The notes under the pieces are model-generated. The model saw nothing but the letters and a program-made list of their open reading frames with translations. It did not search any database and was not told where the DNA came from. From Abelmoschus esculentus (lineage: Eukaryota; Streptophyta; Magnoliopsida; Malvales; Malvaceae), in NCBI GenBank assembly GCA_035048815.1, contig JAUCBN010000020.1:9865501-9929500 (forward strand): a DNA stretch of 64,000 nt, written 5' to 3'. The first letter of the stretch is position 1, and each line of letters opens with the position of its first letter. Positions 12,505 to 24,495 of the stretch are shown here, in pieces. The position numbers were made by a program, and so were the translations under genes.

Positions 12505-12912
12505 GTTCTGGTTTGTCATTATTTTACATGGTTATAGTGTGACATCATCTATTCTGCCCTAGCCGTATAAATAATATTTTTTATTAATTATAAAAGGCTA
12601 AGTAGCCATTAAATGATGTTGATCAATTCATATGACTGAGTTTGTATATCTATCATATAATACTTAAACTATTAAATAAGTTTCAAAACACCTTAATAAT
12701 AGAAAATAATTATACTTAAGTAACTAGCTAGTCAAATTATTTTTTTAAATATATTTTTTAAATTATGGGTTTTAAACTTAATAATTTGCATACCCCATTT
12801 CAAAGATTCGATATTTATAAAAATAAGAAAGAAATTGTACTTCTATGAAACTTATAACTTTTACGTTACAAATCAATAATTTGCTTCAATGAGTTTCAAT
12901 AAATTTTTATTA

Positions 12913-12914
<2 letters not shown>

Positions 12915-12979
<65 letters not shown>
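12915..12979. repeat. (TTA)n microsatellite, about 21 units
   Basis: An uninterrupted TTA/ATT trinucleotide run of about 65 bp, the longest perfect simple repeat in the window. It lies about 330 bp beyond the stop codon of the bZIP gene. Confidence 0.9.
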
Positions 12980-13251
12980 TTGTGGGGGTTAAAACATTAA
13001 GTATTTAAACATAAAGTGGGAAAAAAAGCTAAAAACTTTAACGACTTTCCGACAGTAACAACAACAAGAAGAAAACAACAAAAATTTTGTTATATATAAT
13101 ATATATTACTACCAAACACTCCACTAATTTTCTTACACAACAACACTCAGGTTTTTTAAAAAACAACCATTTGTTTTCATCCTACATCATTCTCTCAGTT
13201 CGCTAAAATATTAATATATCCCAAAAGTAATTAAATCCACCATTATTGTAA

Positions 13252-13255
<4 letters not shown>

Positions 13256-13294
<39 letters not shown>

Positions 13295-13298
13295 GTAT
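13256..13298. repeat. Compound microsatellite (TA)n(GTAT)n
   Basis: About thirteen TA units followed by four GTAT units, ending about 6 bp before the bZIP stop codon. It would therefore lie in the 3' UTR of the minus-strand bZIP transcript. Confidence 0.85.
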
Positions 13299-13304
13299 GC
13301 ATGT

Positions 13305-13877
13305 TTAGGTGATTAATGGTGTGGTTTGATCGGACATGACAGTAACGACGTTATTGCATGGCCATGCAGATGAGAACTGCTGCAATTTCTTCAACATCAA
13401 AATCTGATGCATGTCCAATAATTTCCGTCGAAGAACACTATGTTCCGACCGGAGCCGGTCGTTGTCTGTCGTTACACGGTGACACTGGTACAAAACGAAC
13501 CTCAACCGGTTGGTCAGTTCTCTGTTCTGGACTCTAAGCCGGTTCACCTGGTTCCTTAAGTTTTCTAATTGCTTCTGTTTACGCATCCGTGACCTCCTGG
13601 CTGATTCCCGGTTGGATATCATGTGTCTCCTCTTTCGTTCGTCGATGACGGAGGAATCCGGTTGGCTCGGTTCATCCGAACCTGAGTTCGAGTTATTTTG
13701 TTCTTGGGTCGGTTCATCTGAAACGGAACCCAATATCGCTTCAGGTCCTGTTGTTTGGGAAGTGAAGAAAAGATCCGGGAAATGATCCCACGTCGTGAAG
13801 CCGGTTTTGAAAGCCGGAAACGGGTCGTTGTCGAACAACGAACCGGAAGAAAAGCTGGTCGGAACAGTAGACAACAT
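13305..13877 (-). CDS. bZIP transcription factor, group S-like
   Basis: A single-exon gene of 190 residues, typical of short intronless plant group S bZIP factors, which bind ACGT-core DNA as homo- or heterodimers in the nucleus. The basic region starts around residue 79 (DERKRRHMISNRESARRSR); the invariant N-x7-R pair is N89 and R97. A zipper follows ten residues after R97 with heptad positions L107, L114, L121, V128, V135, L142 and L149, so the middle heptads are weakened. The N-terminus is acidic/serine-rich (EPTQEQNNSNSGSDEP), consistent with an activation or regulatory region. I chose the Met at 13877 because the frame stays open to 14042 but that extra stretch is hydrophobic and unlike bZIP N-termini; it is more likely 5' UTR. 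Family call is strong; the exact orthologue is not determined. Confidence 0.9.
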   Translation of the reverse strand: MLSTVPTSFSSGSLFDNDPFPAFKTGFTTWDHFPDLFFTSQTTGPEAILGSVSDEPTQEQNNSNSGSDEPSQPDSSVIDERKRRHMISNRESARRSRMRKQKQLENLRNQVNRLRVQNRELTNRLRFVLYQCHRVTTDNDRLRSEHSVLRRKLLDMHQILMLKKLQQFSSAWPCNNVVTVMSDQTTPLIT

Positions 13878-15570
13878 AACTTTAGTACAAGTAATAATAA
13901 TGGAAATAAAAATAAAAGAAAAACCAAACCAAAAAGCTTCTAAATCTCTATGGGAAAGGGAGGGAAGGAGGAGAAAAGGGAAGAAATGCAGCGTAGGAGG
14001 CTCATATTTATGGACCAACTTGAGGGGTATTGTGGGCTCCACGTTATTGCATTAATGGTGCAAATCAAGGGTATTTTGGTAAATACAGTATATTATAAAC
14101 TATGGGAGGTGAGCGAAAACTTTCCATGGTTTGACTCTAAATTTTAATTTTATAAAGTTTAATTATTATAAAAAATTAAAATAAAATTTTGATTTATGAA
14201 ATTATATTTTTTAACTTTGAATCGAGACACTCAACTCTCATTAACATATTTATATATATCGAAAAATATAAATATATATATCGTATATAGTTATAAAAAT
14301 TATTTAAATTTAAATTAATTATTGTTATTATTATACTAAATATATATAATTAAATTTAAAATTAAAAAATTAAGACTTTTAACTTAAAAAAGTCAAATAA
14401 ATAAATTATAAAATAAGACAAATTAAATTGATTAACTTAAGAAATTCTTTTTAACTTTTCTGGTTAAAAACTGTAAACGTATGAGAAATTATTTTATAAG
14501 TCCGTCCCATCATTTTATTTATAATCTTAATTAATAAAAATTATTCATTTCAAAAAGTAGCATATCAACTTTTATTAAGTAATTTTTCAATTATATTTCC
14601 TATAAATTAATTTATTTTTTAAAAAAATATTTTGTGAACTTTTATTTAATAAAAAATAATTTAAAAAATATATAAAATAAATATTTTTATTGATTCAAAT
14701 CATAAATGACATAACAATATAATATTATAATATAATTTTTTGTATATACGTGAAAATCGAGGCATGTATTACTTTTACAAATCGTACAATTTTTAATCAA
14801 AATTATTTGCATTGTTTATTACTTTGGTGTCGGTTGATTACCTTGGTGTGCTCCGTGACCGCAGGTCCCTGGTAACTATCCATTTTAGTAAGGTTGATGT
14901 TGGATTAGATCAAGTTGAATCAGGTAAATAAATTTTGAGTTATTAAAGTTAAAATGTTATATTTTATATTTTAAATTTTATTTTTTTAAATAATTCGATT
15001 CGAATTGAATTTTTGAGTTTTTATATAAATTTAAATATAATTATTTATCATGTTATAATATAGTTTGATTCTAATTTAAATATTTTTCTTTAATCATATT
15101 TTACAACATGGTGCGAGTAGGAAGTTATACACCTTTATGGTGCAAGCGTACACCTTTTGTCAAGTTGTAATATTTAAGATGTCGAACCCACAAGTACTGG
15201 ATACCCACACAGCTTATCTTTCCAGCACTTAAGAAAGTAAAACACCTTTTGCCAAGTTGTAATATTTTTCAACCGCTTTTTTTAAATTTTTATCTTGATA
15301 TTTTTTCCATGTTTTAATTTGATTCTAAATAATTTTCTAAGTTACTTTCCAACCCCTTTTAAATTATTTTCCAATAATTAAACCATTTTTCAAATTCTCA
15401 TTTGTAAATTAATTTCTGCTTTCAAATTTCATTTTATCCTAAAACCTTTTTAACCTTTTTAAATTGAAATTTCAAACTTTTTAATTAATTTTCAATTATT
15501 TAAGATCTTTAAAGTATCTATCTTTTCTCTACACACTTAAGATCTTTAAAGTATCTATCTTCCTTAAATG
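13878..15570. other. bZIP upstream region, then AT-rich DNA
   Basis: The first 200 bp hold the 5' UTR and promoter of the bZIP gene; I see no clear regulatory box. From 14140 the DNA is AT-rich. A short GC-richer patch (14828-14875, GGTGTCGGTTGATTACC and CCGTGACCGCAGGTCC) is unassigned. A 25-bp word AAGATCTTTAAAGTATCTATC is repeated at about 15500 and 15539, just before the gypsy pol remnant. Confidence 0.5.
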
Positions 15571-16925
15571 GGTTATGTTGTGTGCTTATGCAAGAGGGTA
15601 AGGTGGTTGCTTATGCCTCGAGACAGTTAAACCCCATGAAATGAACTATCCCACACATGATCTTGAGCTTGCAGCGGTTATCTTTGCGTTGAAGATATGA
15701 AGACATTATCTCTATGGGTAGAAATGTTATGTCTACATCGATCACAAGAGTTTGAAATACCTTCTCACGTAGAAAGAGTTAAATCTGAGACAACGATGGT
15801 AGATAGAGTTGCTAAAAGACTATGATTGTGTCATAGAGTATAACCCGGAAAGACGAATGTGGTCGTCAATGCCTTGAGTAGAAAGTTTATGTCGGACTTA
15901 AGAACCATGTTTTCTCGATTGAGGATGACCGAGGATGGAGGTATGTTGGTAGAATTACGCGTGGAACCCACGCTAGTTTAAAAGATAAAGAGAGCACAAG
16001 TATTGGATGAGGAGTTGGTAGCTCTATTAGAAGCTTGTCAAAGAGGAGAAATGTCAGAATTTGAGGTACGGGATTGTGGATTCTTGTACTTCAAAGGCCG
16101 TTTGTATGTCACATATTTAAAGGATCTGAGAGACCGTATCTTAAGGGAAGCTCACTATAGCCCGTTTTCTGTTCATCCGGTAAGTAACAAGATGTACCAA
16201 GATCTTTGTCCTTTCTTTTGGTGGCCTTACATGAAAAGAGATGTTTTTGAGTTTGTGATAAGGTGTTTGACGTGTCAGCTTGTAAAAATGGAACATCAAG
16301 TTCCTTCGGGGTTGCTTCAGCCTATCAAAATACCAGAGTGAAAGTGGGATTGAGTGATCATGGACTTTGCCACTGGGTTACCGATGATGTTGAGGAAGCA
16401 TGATGTTGTTTGGGTTATTGTTGACCGGTTGACTAAGTCGGCTAACTTCTTACTGGTAAAGATGAAGATCAATTTAGAAAAGTTATCTCAGTTGTACATA
16501 AAGGAGATCGTAAGGTTACATGATATACCTTCATCGATCATATCGGTTGGGGATCTGAGGTTCACGGCAAGGTTGTAGAAGTCTATCCACAAGGATTTGG
16601 ATACCAAGTTGCACTTTAGTATAATTTTTCATCCTCGGACCGATGGACAATCTGAGCGAGTCATCCAAATCTTGAAAGATATGATTAGATGTTGTTTAGT
16701 GGACTTTGCTCGAAGGTGAGAAGATTAGTTATCGCTTGTGGAGTTTGCTTACAATAACAATTATCAGTCAAGTATCAAGATGAAACATGGAATAACATTG
16801 GTAAAGTTTTCGTAGGGGAACCATGGCATCAAGAAGGCAACGAGGAAAGTTGAGAAGGACATGAGAGTTCAGTATTCGCACCTCTTAATGTTAGGTAAAT
16901 TTCGAGGACGAAATTTTATTAAATA
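15571..16925 (+). pseudogene. Decayed Ty3/gypsy pol: RNase H and integrase
   Basis: Translating across frameshifts gives, in order, an RNase H segment (VLMQEGKVVAYASRQ, then LELAAVIFALK), an integrase zinc-binding region (H-x-x-x-x..HPVSNKMYQDL, RCLTCQLVKMEHQVPSGLLQP, 16120-16330) and the integrase core (VIMDFATGLPMMLRKHD, WVIVDRLTKSANFL, 16350-16460; PRTDGQSERVIQILKDMIR near 16635). This is the order of gypsy elements (RT-RNase H-integrase). In-frame stops occur, e.g. after KIPE at 16339 and after FTARL at 16576, and the usual SDRDPRF second catalytic motif reads SVGDLRF. Near 16890 the final residues (GKFRGRNFI / FEDEIL type) precede the polypurine tract. 5' half of the element is missing. 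Confidence 0.85.
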
Positions 16926-16934
16926 GGAGAGAGT
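16924..16934 (+). promoter_or_regulatory. Polypurine tract of the gypsy element
   Basis: TAGGAGAGAGT lies immediately 5' of the TG that starts the LTR, in the position and base composition expected for the plus-strand priming site of a retrotransposon on the plus strand. Confidence 0.75.
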
Positions 16935-18170
16935 TGTCACGATCCGAATTTGGATCTGAGTGTTAGGCTAACCCGAAGTGTTGGGCTCCGATGTTTGAGC
17001 CTCGTGTTTAATTTTGGTCCGTTTTGGGGCCTTATACTTCAATGATTAAGTTGGGTTGAGAACTTGGGCCTTGTTTAGTGAGGGCAAAATGGTAATACTC
17101 TAATTGAAGACAAAGAGGAGGAAAAAGAGGAAAGTTTCTACAGAGGGTTAGATGGGTGAGATCATCTTACTTTGCCTTCTTCTTCCTTCCTCCTAATAAG
17201 AAAAAAAATCTTGTTAAAGGTGAAATCTTTGAGACTTTTTGATCGTTAATGGATGTAAGTTAGGGGCCTTGTTTAGTGTTAATGGATCGCCTAGAGTTAT
17301 ATTATATTTTTATGTGGTGGTTCTGGACACCCTTTATATATATGAATAAAGTGTTTCAACACTCGAAGATTTTTTGAACGTTGGATCTCGATACTTAGTG
17401 GAAATGGGCCAGTTCAAAGATGCTTGATGAACCATTCCAAGCATGGATGTAGGATCCTGATGCTTAGTGGACGCAAGTCTCATCCTAAATTATGGAATCT
17501 CGATGCTTAGTGGATATGGGTCTTAATCGTAGTGTATGATCCCGATACTTAGTGGTCGCGGGACGCACTACTTATATATATGGGATATATATGAGATATA
17601 TAGACTTGAGATGTTGTGTGAACTTCTCTTGACATGCTTATGCCATGGGCCGATATTACACATGCATGATATCGTATGTTTAGGCGGATATGGTAGCGTC
17701 ATTGTACTCATGTCATGTCATCATTCATGTTTCATATGCTTATTTATGTTATGTGTGATTTGAACAGGTTGCTAGAGTACCCACTTAGCATATGTAGCTC
17801 AATGTTTAGAAATATGTTTTCGTGCATAGGTTAAGGAAAACTTTGGATCGGAGGAGCATCATCGTGGTTGGTTTCATCATCGACATTGTTTTTAGAGTAC
17901 TTTTACTAGATGTTGTGAGCTATGTACTTGTAGGACTCTATATGTAATTGTAACTCTTATTTAAATTGTTGTCCAAGACAATGTTTTAAACGGATTTGTA
18001 TTATGGAACTCCTTTTCTTTTGGATTTGTTGTCCAAGACTTAATTTAAATTTAATGGACTTATTATGTTTTGAGACCGAAAACTATTGTTTTTGGGTTTT
18101 TGATTGAAATTTTTTTAAATAAGGGTTTTGGGCCGGAGGCCCAATGTGACACCGGGTCGAGGGTATTACA
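16935..18170 (+). mobile_element. 3' LTR of the Ty3/gypsy element (copy C)
   Basis: Starts TGTCACGATCCGAATTTGG directly after the polypurine tract and ends CGGGTCGAGGGTATTACA, giving TG...CA ends and 1236 bp. It contains subrepeats of the form GATCCCGATACTTAGTGG (about 17380-17550) and the conserved block TGATATCGTATGTTTAGGCGG. No 5' LTR partner is seen upstream; copies A and B belong to the same family but are longer. The 43-bp gap to the next element is AT-rich. Confidence 0.85.
17375..17575 (+). repeat. LTR subrepeats, GATCCCGATRCTTAGTGG type
   Basis: Four to five imperfect units with the core GAT-CYYGATRCTTAGTGGANRYGGGYC, about 50 bp apart (near 17383, 17455, 17495 and 17540). The same design occurs as GATCCCGATGTTGTGTGGACRCGGGCC in LTR copy A. 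Confidence 0.7.
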
Positions 18171-18213
18171 TGGATAATATTTCTTATTATTTAATCAAAA
18201 ATAATGTTTATAT

Positions 18214-18449
18214 TGTGAATAAAGTAAAGAACAAGAATAAAATAGGAGAATAAAGATGAGAGACAAAAGGGAGAGAGATTTTATTATATTCTCAAAGTAA
18301 GGGTTGTGTACAATGCTTTGCCAAAAGTCTATATTTATAGGCATAAGATGGAAACCCTAATTTCAATGGGTATTAAACCCTAATACTAAAGCCCATTAAA
18401 GTGTAACTTAATATATGGATATCCACCATAAATAAATATATTTATAACA
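18214..18449 (-). repeat. Copia 3' LTR (left copy)
   Basis: 236 bp, next to the polypurine tract at 18450-18460. Differs from the other LTR at three single bases (within GCTTTGCC, ATTTATAGG and GATGGAAACC). Confidence 0.9.
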
Positions 18450-21400
18450 CTCCCCCTTGGATATCCATGAAGATAATGTGCCTCGTTAAAACCTTACTAA
18501 GATAAAAACCATGTGGGAAAAAAATTCTTAGTGAAGGAAAAAGAGTACACATATCTTTGATACGCATAACATGTTGCCTCATTAAAAACCTTACCGGGAA
18601 AACCCATTAGGACAAAACCTCGGTTAAGGGAAAAAGAGTGCAACGCGTATTTACCCCCCTCATGAAAATATCACATAAGATCTTTGAATCTTCATAATTC
18701 AATATTGAATACAATCTTCAAATATTAAAGTAGATCATGCACTAGTGGATAAATCTTCCAAATCATTGCTTGAAATGATTCATTGAATATTATTCATTTG
18801 AAAATCATGAGGGACGAAACTTGAAGAAATATGTTTCGTTTTATCATATTTGATATATCCACCTTGAGATATAAATTTTGTATTATCTCTGTACAAGATA
18901 ACTTGCATCTTATCTTGTAAAAAACATTCACATATCTTCAGGATATGTTTAGCCAAACACATATTTCGGTTTTGCCTTATGCATAACAATTATTTTAAAG
19001 GTAATGATCTCGTAGCACTTAAAAAATATTTCTAGACTAGTTAAGATACGATGCTTCCAGATCAAAAAAATGTGTATATTGTGCTTTAGACTAAAAATAT
19101 CATTACCCTTTTCGTGATGCGAAAAAATCTTTGTTTATAGTAAGAGACTTAACAACAACCATAAAGGTGATAAATAGATATGCGTTATGCATGTAAAGTC
19201 TCTTTCAATATTTTTCTGTATGTCGATAGATGCACAAGGATTTGAGGAGGTCTCTTCACGAGTCTCAACGATATTCAAATCATCGACATACACAATCAAT
19301 AAAAATTCAGAGCTAAATCTCTTAATAAAAAAACTCGGGGAAATAATTCATATAGCATTATGCTAATAAGTATTCAATGAGGCGATCATATCAAATACGC
19401 CTAAATTGTTTCAAGCCATAAAAAGATATATTCAATATGATTGAATAATGTTCTCGAGAACTTGAATGAACTGCTTATGGCAATCTAAATCTTTCCGGAA
19501 GTTTCATGTAAATATTACTATCAAGAGGCTCATTCAAATAGGATGTAACAAAACCCATTAGGCTAAAACCGAGTAATTTTATTTATTGTCAGACTGATCA
19601 AAATCTAAAAGTAGTTGCATCCACCACTGAGAAATATATTTTCCTCATAATCAATTTCATGTCTTTGTGAGAATCCTTGTGCAACCAAATGAGCTTATAT
19701 CTCATGATTTCCCCTTTTGATTTCTCTTTCTCACGAAGGCTCGTTTATATCCACGAGCTTTACACATTTCAATGTACGGGCTATAGGCCCAAATACTTCT
19801 CTTTTCAAAAGAGATTTTAGTTTCGCCTCAATTGCCTCTTTCATGTTGGCCAATCATTTCTTTGTTTACATTGCCCAATTGACAATGATTCATGATCCAC
19901 ATCATCAAATAAAATCTCTAGTGCTATATTGCATGCAAATATATTAACGACGTCGATTTAATTTCAGTTCCACTTATTACCATACATGACATAATCTATT
20001 GAGATCTCTTTATTATCAGGTACCTGAGTCATGTCAATGTCTCTGTTGGAGACCATTTAATCTCTTCTACAGATTTTCATAATCATTGATTCCTCGATCA
20101 GACCATCATAAAATATAGCTCCTTTTCTTTTTCGAGGATCTCTTATCTTTGGAACTTACTTGTCTACTACGCTTTAAGCGTAAGTTAGACCCATTAGCAA
20201 CTAGAGTTTGTCCTTCCATGACATCAAATTTAATCGGAGCATTCATAGCTGGTATATGTGACTTAGTCACTCTTTTATGGTCAGTAAAATATCTGGCAAT
20301 TGATTTGCTAAATGAATTATCCTTTGAACTTATAGTTCACATTGTGTAGTACGTGGATCAAAATGAGAAAAATGATAATTCATTATAACTTATTTCTTTC
20401 CCCAGCTATTTATTTTCTCCCCTTAATGTTGGGTAAACTGACTCATTAAAATGATAGTCAGTAAATCATGTTGTAAATAAATCTCCTATCAGAAGCTCTT
20501 ATATATATTCCCAACAAAACTCATCTTTGTGCGTTATGGTGGAGCAATTAGAACATATATCGCACACATAAAAAAAATCTAAGATGAGAAATATTTGGTT
20601 TCTGACCAAAAACCATTTGTAATGGGGAGAACTTATAATCATTTGTTGGCTTGATACGAATTGGTGATACTAAATGTAAAATTACATGTCATCAACATTA
20701 TCAAGACTGGTTGTCTTTAGAAAATAATCTGGAAAATGTGCTCGTAATTTTATCAACTGAGCAAGTAGCCTCGCAAACACCAAGTTGAGGGTTAATAACA
20801 AGGATACATATAACCATCTAGTCGATGCATCGATAAAAATCATAAAATATCTAGATGGTCTTTTAGAAAGGTGTATGGGCCCATATATATATATATATAT
20901 ATCACCTTGTATCCGTTCCAGAAAATTAATAACACTTTATTTTAGATGTTGATGATTGTATAATCAAATTGCTTTCATAACAAGTATCACGTGAAATATA
21001 ATCATGAAGAAAATCTTAGTTCTTCAATAAATGACCACATGAAAGTGTCAACCAATTTTCGCATCATAATTGAACCGGGATGGTCTAACCGGTCATGCCA
21101 AATAAAATTATCAGTAAACATATTGTTTAAAATAGCATGAGCTTCAACTTGTACTAATTCTTATGTAGTACAATATGGATGACAGTGCATGTAATTTTGC
21201 CAAGATTTCCTTATACTCGTAATATTGAGATAGTCAGCATCCCTTGACTAATATTCTCAATATATTTCTGTAAATATCTTTAAAATTCAATAAGTCTCTT
21301 TGCGACTTTGACGAGCATAATACACTGTAAATATGAGATAAAGTCTCATTTGGCAATAACATATTTGCTCTGTCGGAGCTTTCTGTGATATTAGTACTTT

Positions 21401-22574
21401 CGGATATAGTACTCATATTATTCCCTTGCATTTAAAATGGGAAAATATGCATAATTATGCACCTTTTAATATGTGTTTTATTTCATTCACTTCGGGGAAT
21501 GAAAAATATGTGCTTTGTACCATTCACTTCGGGGAATGGAAAATATTAAATATAGCACATTATACCAACTCGTTTATTTATCAAAGATAAGCTCTCAAAA
21601 GCTCTTCCGAAGCATTGATATTTCAGTACTTTGAGATATAGTACTCACATTTTCCCTTGTATTTAAATGGGAAAATATTTCTTATGCTTAAGTATAGTAT
21701 GAGTACTTGCACTGTTTGTTTGGCATAAATAGCCATAATTCATTGTAGATTTCATTCCGGAAGTGATAATATTCTTCAAAGGATAAATTAACATAGAATG
21801 TAAATAAATAATATATAAAATAAATAAATGATAAATTAACATAAAACATAAATAAATAATATGTAAAATAAATTAATATAAATATATAATAAACAAAATA
21901 AATAAAGATCAATTATTTCTTTTAGATATTATAAGGAAAATAAAATAAATGGCGAATTATTCTCTTGAAGGACTATGAGAAAAATTATCAATATCCAATT
22001 GAGTTGGATCAATAACGCCATTATTTTTGCCACAAAGAAAATCTGATTATATTTTCTTCAATTTATCATTCATGATTATGAATAAAGTCTGTAATGCTTC
22101 GGCGTTTGACAAGTACGAGATCAATGGTTTATACCATCACTTTGATAACATAAAGATTTTTAATCTGATCTCTATCATTCTTGGCATCTTTGCAATTCCA
22201 CTTCTTGTGGATATAAGTATTCTTAAAATAATCATCTTATCCATGTCTATTTTATGATCTCAATCATGACCACAATTACTAATGTTGCTTTTATCCATTC
22301 CGCTATATAATATCACATTCGCTTCAGGGAATGGAGCGGAGCCTGTTGGGCGATATTCATAAATTTTTCATGAGCAACTCATTATTTTGCTCAGCCACAA
22401 GAAGACAAGAAATTAACTCAGAATATTTCTTAAAGCCTTTTTCACGATATTGTGTCTGAAGGACAACATTGTTGGCATGAAAAATGGAGTATGTTTTTTT
22501 TTTCTAACATATCCTCATCAATGATACTCTGGCACATAATTGAGTTTTATTCACTAACCATATAGTGAATTATC

Positions 22575-22838
22575 ACGTTTGCATTCACCTCAAGGAATGA
22601 AACAAATTCAATAATCGCATGGAATAAACATCATGTTTGCATTCACTTTAGGGAATGATATAAATCAAATAATCGCATGGAATAATCATCATGCTTGCAT
22701 TCACTTCATAGAATGTCATAAATCCAATAATCGCATGGAATAATCATCATGCTTACATTCACTTTAAGGAATGTCATAAATCCAATAATCGCATGGAATA
22801 ATCATCATGCATGCATTCACTTCAGGGAATGCCTCCCA
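22575..22838. repeat. Tandem repeat, about 62 bp x 4-5, with CATTC...GAATG hairpins
   Basis: Units contain GCATTCACTTCAGGGAATG, AATCCAATAATCGCATGG and AATAATCATCATGC. The CATTC/GAATG halves are inverted, so each unit can form a short stem with a CACTTCAGG loop. Single relatives occur at about 21484, 21529 and 22316. It lies in the region 5' to integrase on the element's strand, that is, gag. Confidence 0.8.
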
Positions 22839-23614
22839 TAAAAATTCTTTGATCAAGACAATTTTCGTAACTTGAACTTGGGAGAAGTCTATAGTCGAGT
22901 TTTTCGACACAAAAATATATTGCTTCCAAGCAAATATAGACTTTATAATATTCATACTATTAAATAGTAATTGATCAACCGATATATATACAATATATAC
23001 AAAGAACAAAAAATTTAATCCTCATACGCGGCGTTGTTAAACCAGTCCACAAGGTCCTTTAAAAAGAACCTCCTTTGAGACCAGTAGCCTCGCAGAACGG
23101 GATGTCCAGCCAATATACTCGGATTAAATCAACATAACAAAAACATATTAATTTATCAAAGGTTTAATTTTTTTCTGATATCATGTAATACTTAGAACAT
23201 GATTAAAACATAAACTTTCGTCATAATAATAAAATAAACAAATATTGGTTATAAATAAAGATAAAAAAAAAAATCTCAAATTAAATAAATAAAACATACC
23301 GGACATTCCACTAATTTGAATATATGGAAAGTTTAATCACCAATATTTTGTTAAAGTCCCTTTTGGGAATTGTCGACAAGCACCACAACAATTGAGTCAC
23401 TTTATCGCTACACAAACACCAAACAACCAAAGATTTTTAATAAATTAAAAATCAAATCAAAGATCAAGAGAGAAAAATAATCGGTAATTAAAATATAATT
23501 GAGGGAGAAAAACTTATCTTTGATTTATGCTAGTAACAAATTTTTGTCAATAACTCCTTTAAGATTCGAACGAAAAATACCTCCGTCGGTTAGAGTCTCG
23601 TGCTGATAACGTGT

Positions 23615-23850
23615 TGTGAATAAAGTAAAGAACAAGAATAAAATAGGAGAATAAAGATGAGAGACAAAAGGGAGAGAGATTTTATTATATTCTCAAAGTA
23701 AGGGTTGTGTACAATGCTATGCCAAAAGTCTATATTTTTAGGCATAAGATGAAAACCCTAATTTCAATGGGTATTAAACCCTAATACTAAAGCCCATTAA
23801 AGTGTAACTTAATATATGGATATCCACCATAAATAAATATATTTATAACA
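23615..23850 (-). repeat. Copia 5' LTR (right copy)
   Basis: 236 bp. On its sense (minus) strand it is followed by ACACGTTATCAGCACGAG, the probable primer-binding zone. Confidence 0.9.
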
Positions 23851-24486
23851 GTTTACATTAATTTTATTTTAAACTATATAATGGGGTGTATATTGTATCA
23901 TATAATAAATTATATTATAGATCATTCTCATCACGTCATTCATATAACCAACCAATCAAAAGCATCTATTTAATTATTTTTTTCACTTTTATCTTTTTTA
24001 TCAAGTGAAGATTCACTTCATATAAATGATGATATAAAAAAAATATTTAAATAAATACTTTTAATTAATTGATCTCATGAATGATATAATAAGAATGACC
24101 CATATATAATTTCTCATGATGTGTAATATATTTTAATTTTATATAGAAAGGTGGTTAAGATGCGAGGCAATTGTTCCATTCTTGCTTTGTCACGAAGAAA
24201 CAAAATAGTGTGGATCATGGTAGACACGTGGCGAATTATGAGAGGATAAGCGTGAGAAGATCCAATAGTTTGGGTGGATGCTGACGTGTTCGAGAAAGGG
24301 CTTTGAGTAACTTTCGTAGGATGATTCTTTTTTCGGTTCATATTTTTATACGAAGATATTATTATTTTTAGGAAATTTGAGTTTTAATATTTTTTATAAA
24401 ATATATGAATAAAATTGTAAATTTATAAAAAATTAAAATTTTTGAGGATCATAATAAAATTTTAAAATAAAAAATTATAAAATTAA
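23851..24486. other. Intergenic DNA with a promoter-like patch
   Basis: Mostly AT-rich. At 24140-24320 base composition is more balanced. This patch carries ACACGTGGC (24224-24232, an ABRE/G-box), GGATAAG (24244-24250, an I-box), CCAAT (24262-24266) and TGACGT (24282-24287). Their close spacing resembles plant light- or ABA-regulated promoters, but no gene follows on either side. The open frame on the minus strand here (24341-24114) has no recognisable domain. Confidence 0.4.
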
Positions 24487-24495
24487 TTTTATTTA

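Larger units (their letters stand above)
12505..13304. other. AT-rich downstream region of the bZIP gene
   Basis: Contains the 3' flank of the minus-strand bZIP gene and two microsatellites. No other gene seen. Confidence 0.5.
18214..23850 (-). mobile_element. Complete but coding-dead Ty1/copia retrotransposon
   Basis: Two 236-bp direct repeats (18214-18449 and 23615-23850), each TGTGAATAAAG...TTATAACA on the plus strand, frame a 5.2-kb interior. By eye they differ at three positions only. On the minus strand the 3' LTR is preceded by the polypurine tract AAGGGGGAG. After the 5' LTR comes ACACGTTATCAGCACGAGAC, the likely primer-binding zone. The interior encodes copia pol on the minus strand in pieces: integrase (RYFMIFIDASTRWLYVSLLS near 20850), the SHLRFF-type motif near 20580 and RT start (GYKRAF near 19740), all broken by stops. 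Order integrase before RT defines copia. Flanks GTTTATAT and GTTTACAT match at 7 of 8, but a normal copia duplication is 5 bp, so the target duplication is uncertain. Confidence 0.88.

Noticed and set aside
13878..14042. In-frame 55-codon extension upstream of the bZIP start
   Set aside because: It is hydrophobic and low in bZIP-like features, and the Met at 13877 starts a typical group S N-terminus. It is more likely 5' UTR.
18206..18213. 8-bp target duplication for the copia element
   Set aside because: GTTTATAT and GTTTACAT match at 7 of 8, but copia integrases make 5-bp repeats, so chance similarity is possible.
22575..22838. CRISPR-like array
   Set aside because: It is a tandem repeat inside a plant retrotransposon, without unique spacers or cas genes.
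24114..24341. ORF on the minus strand as a gene
   Set aside because: 75 codons with no domain or repeat of known type; the sequence looks regulatory rather than coding.
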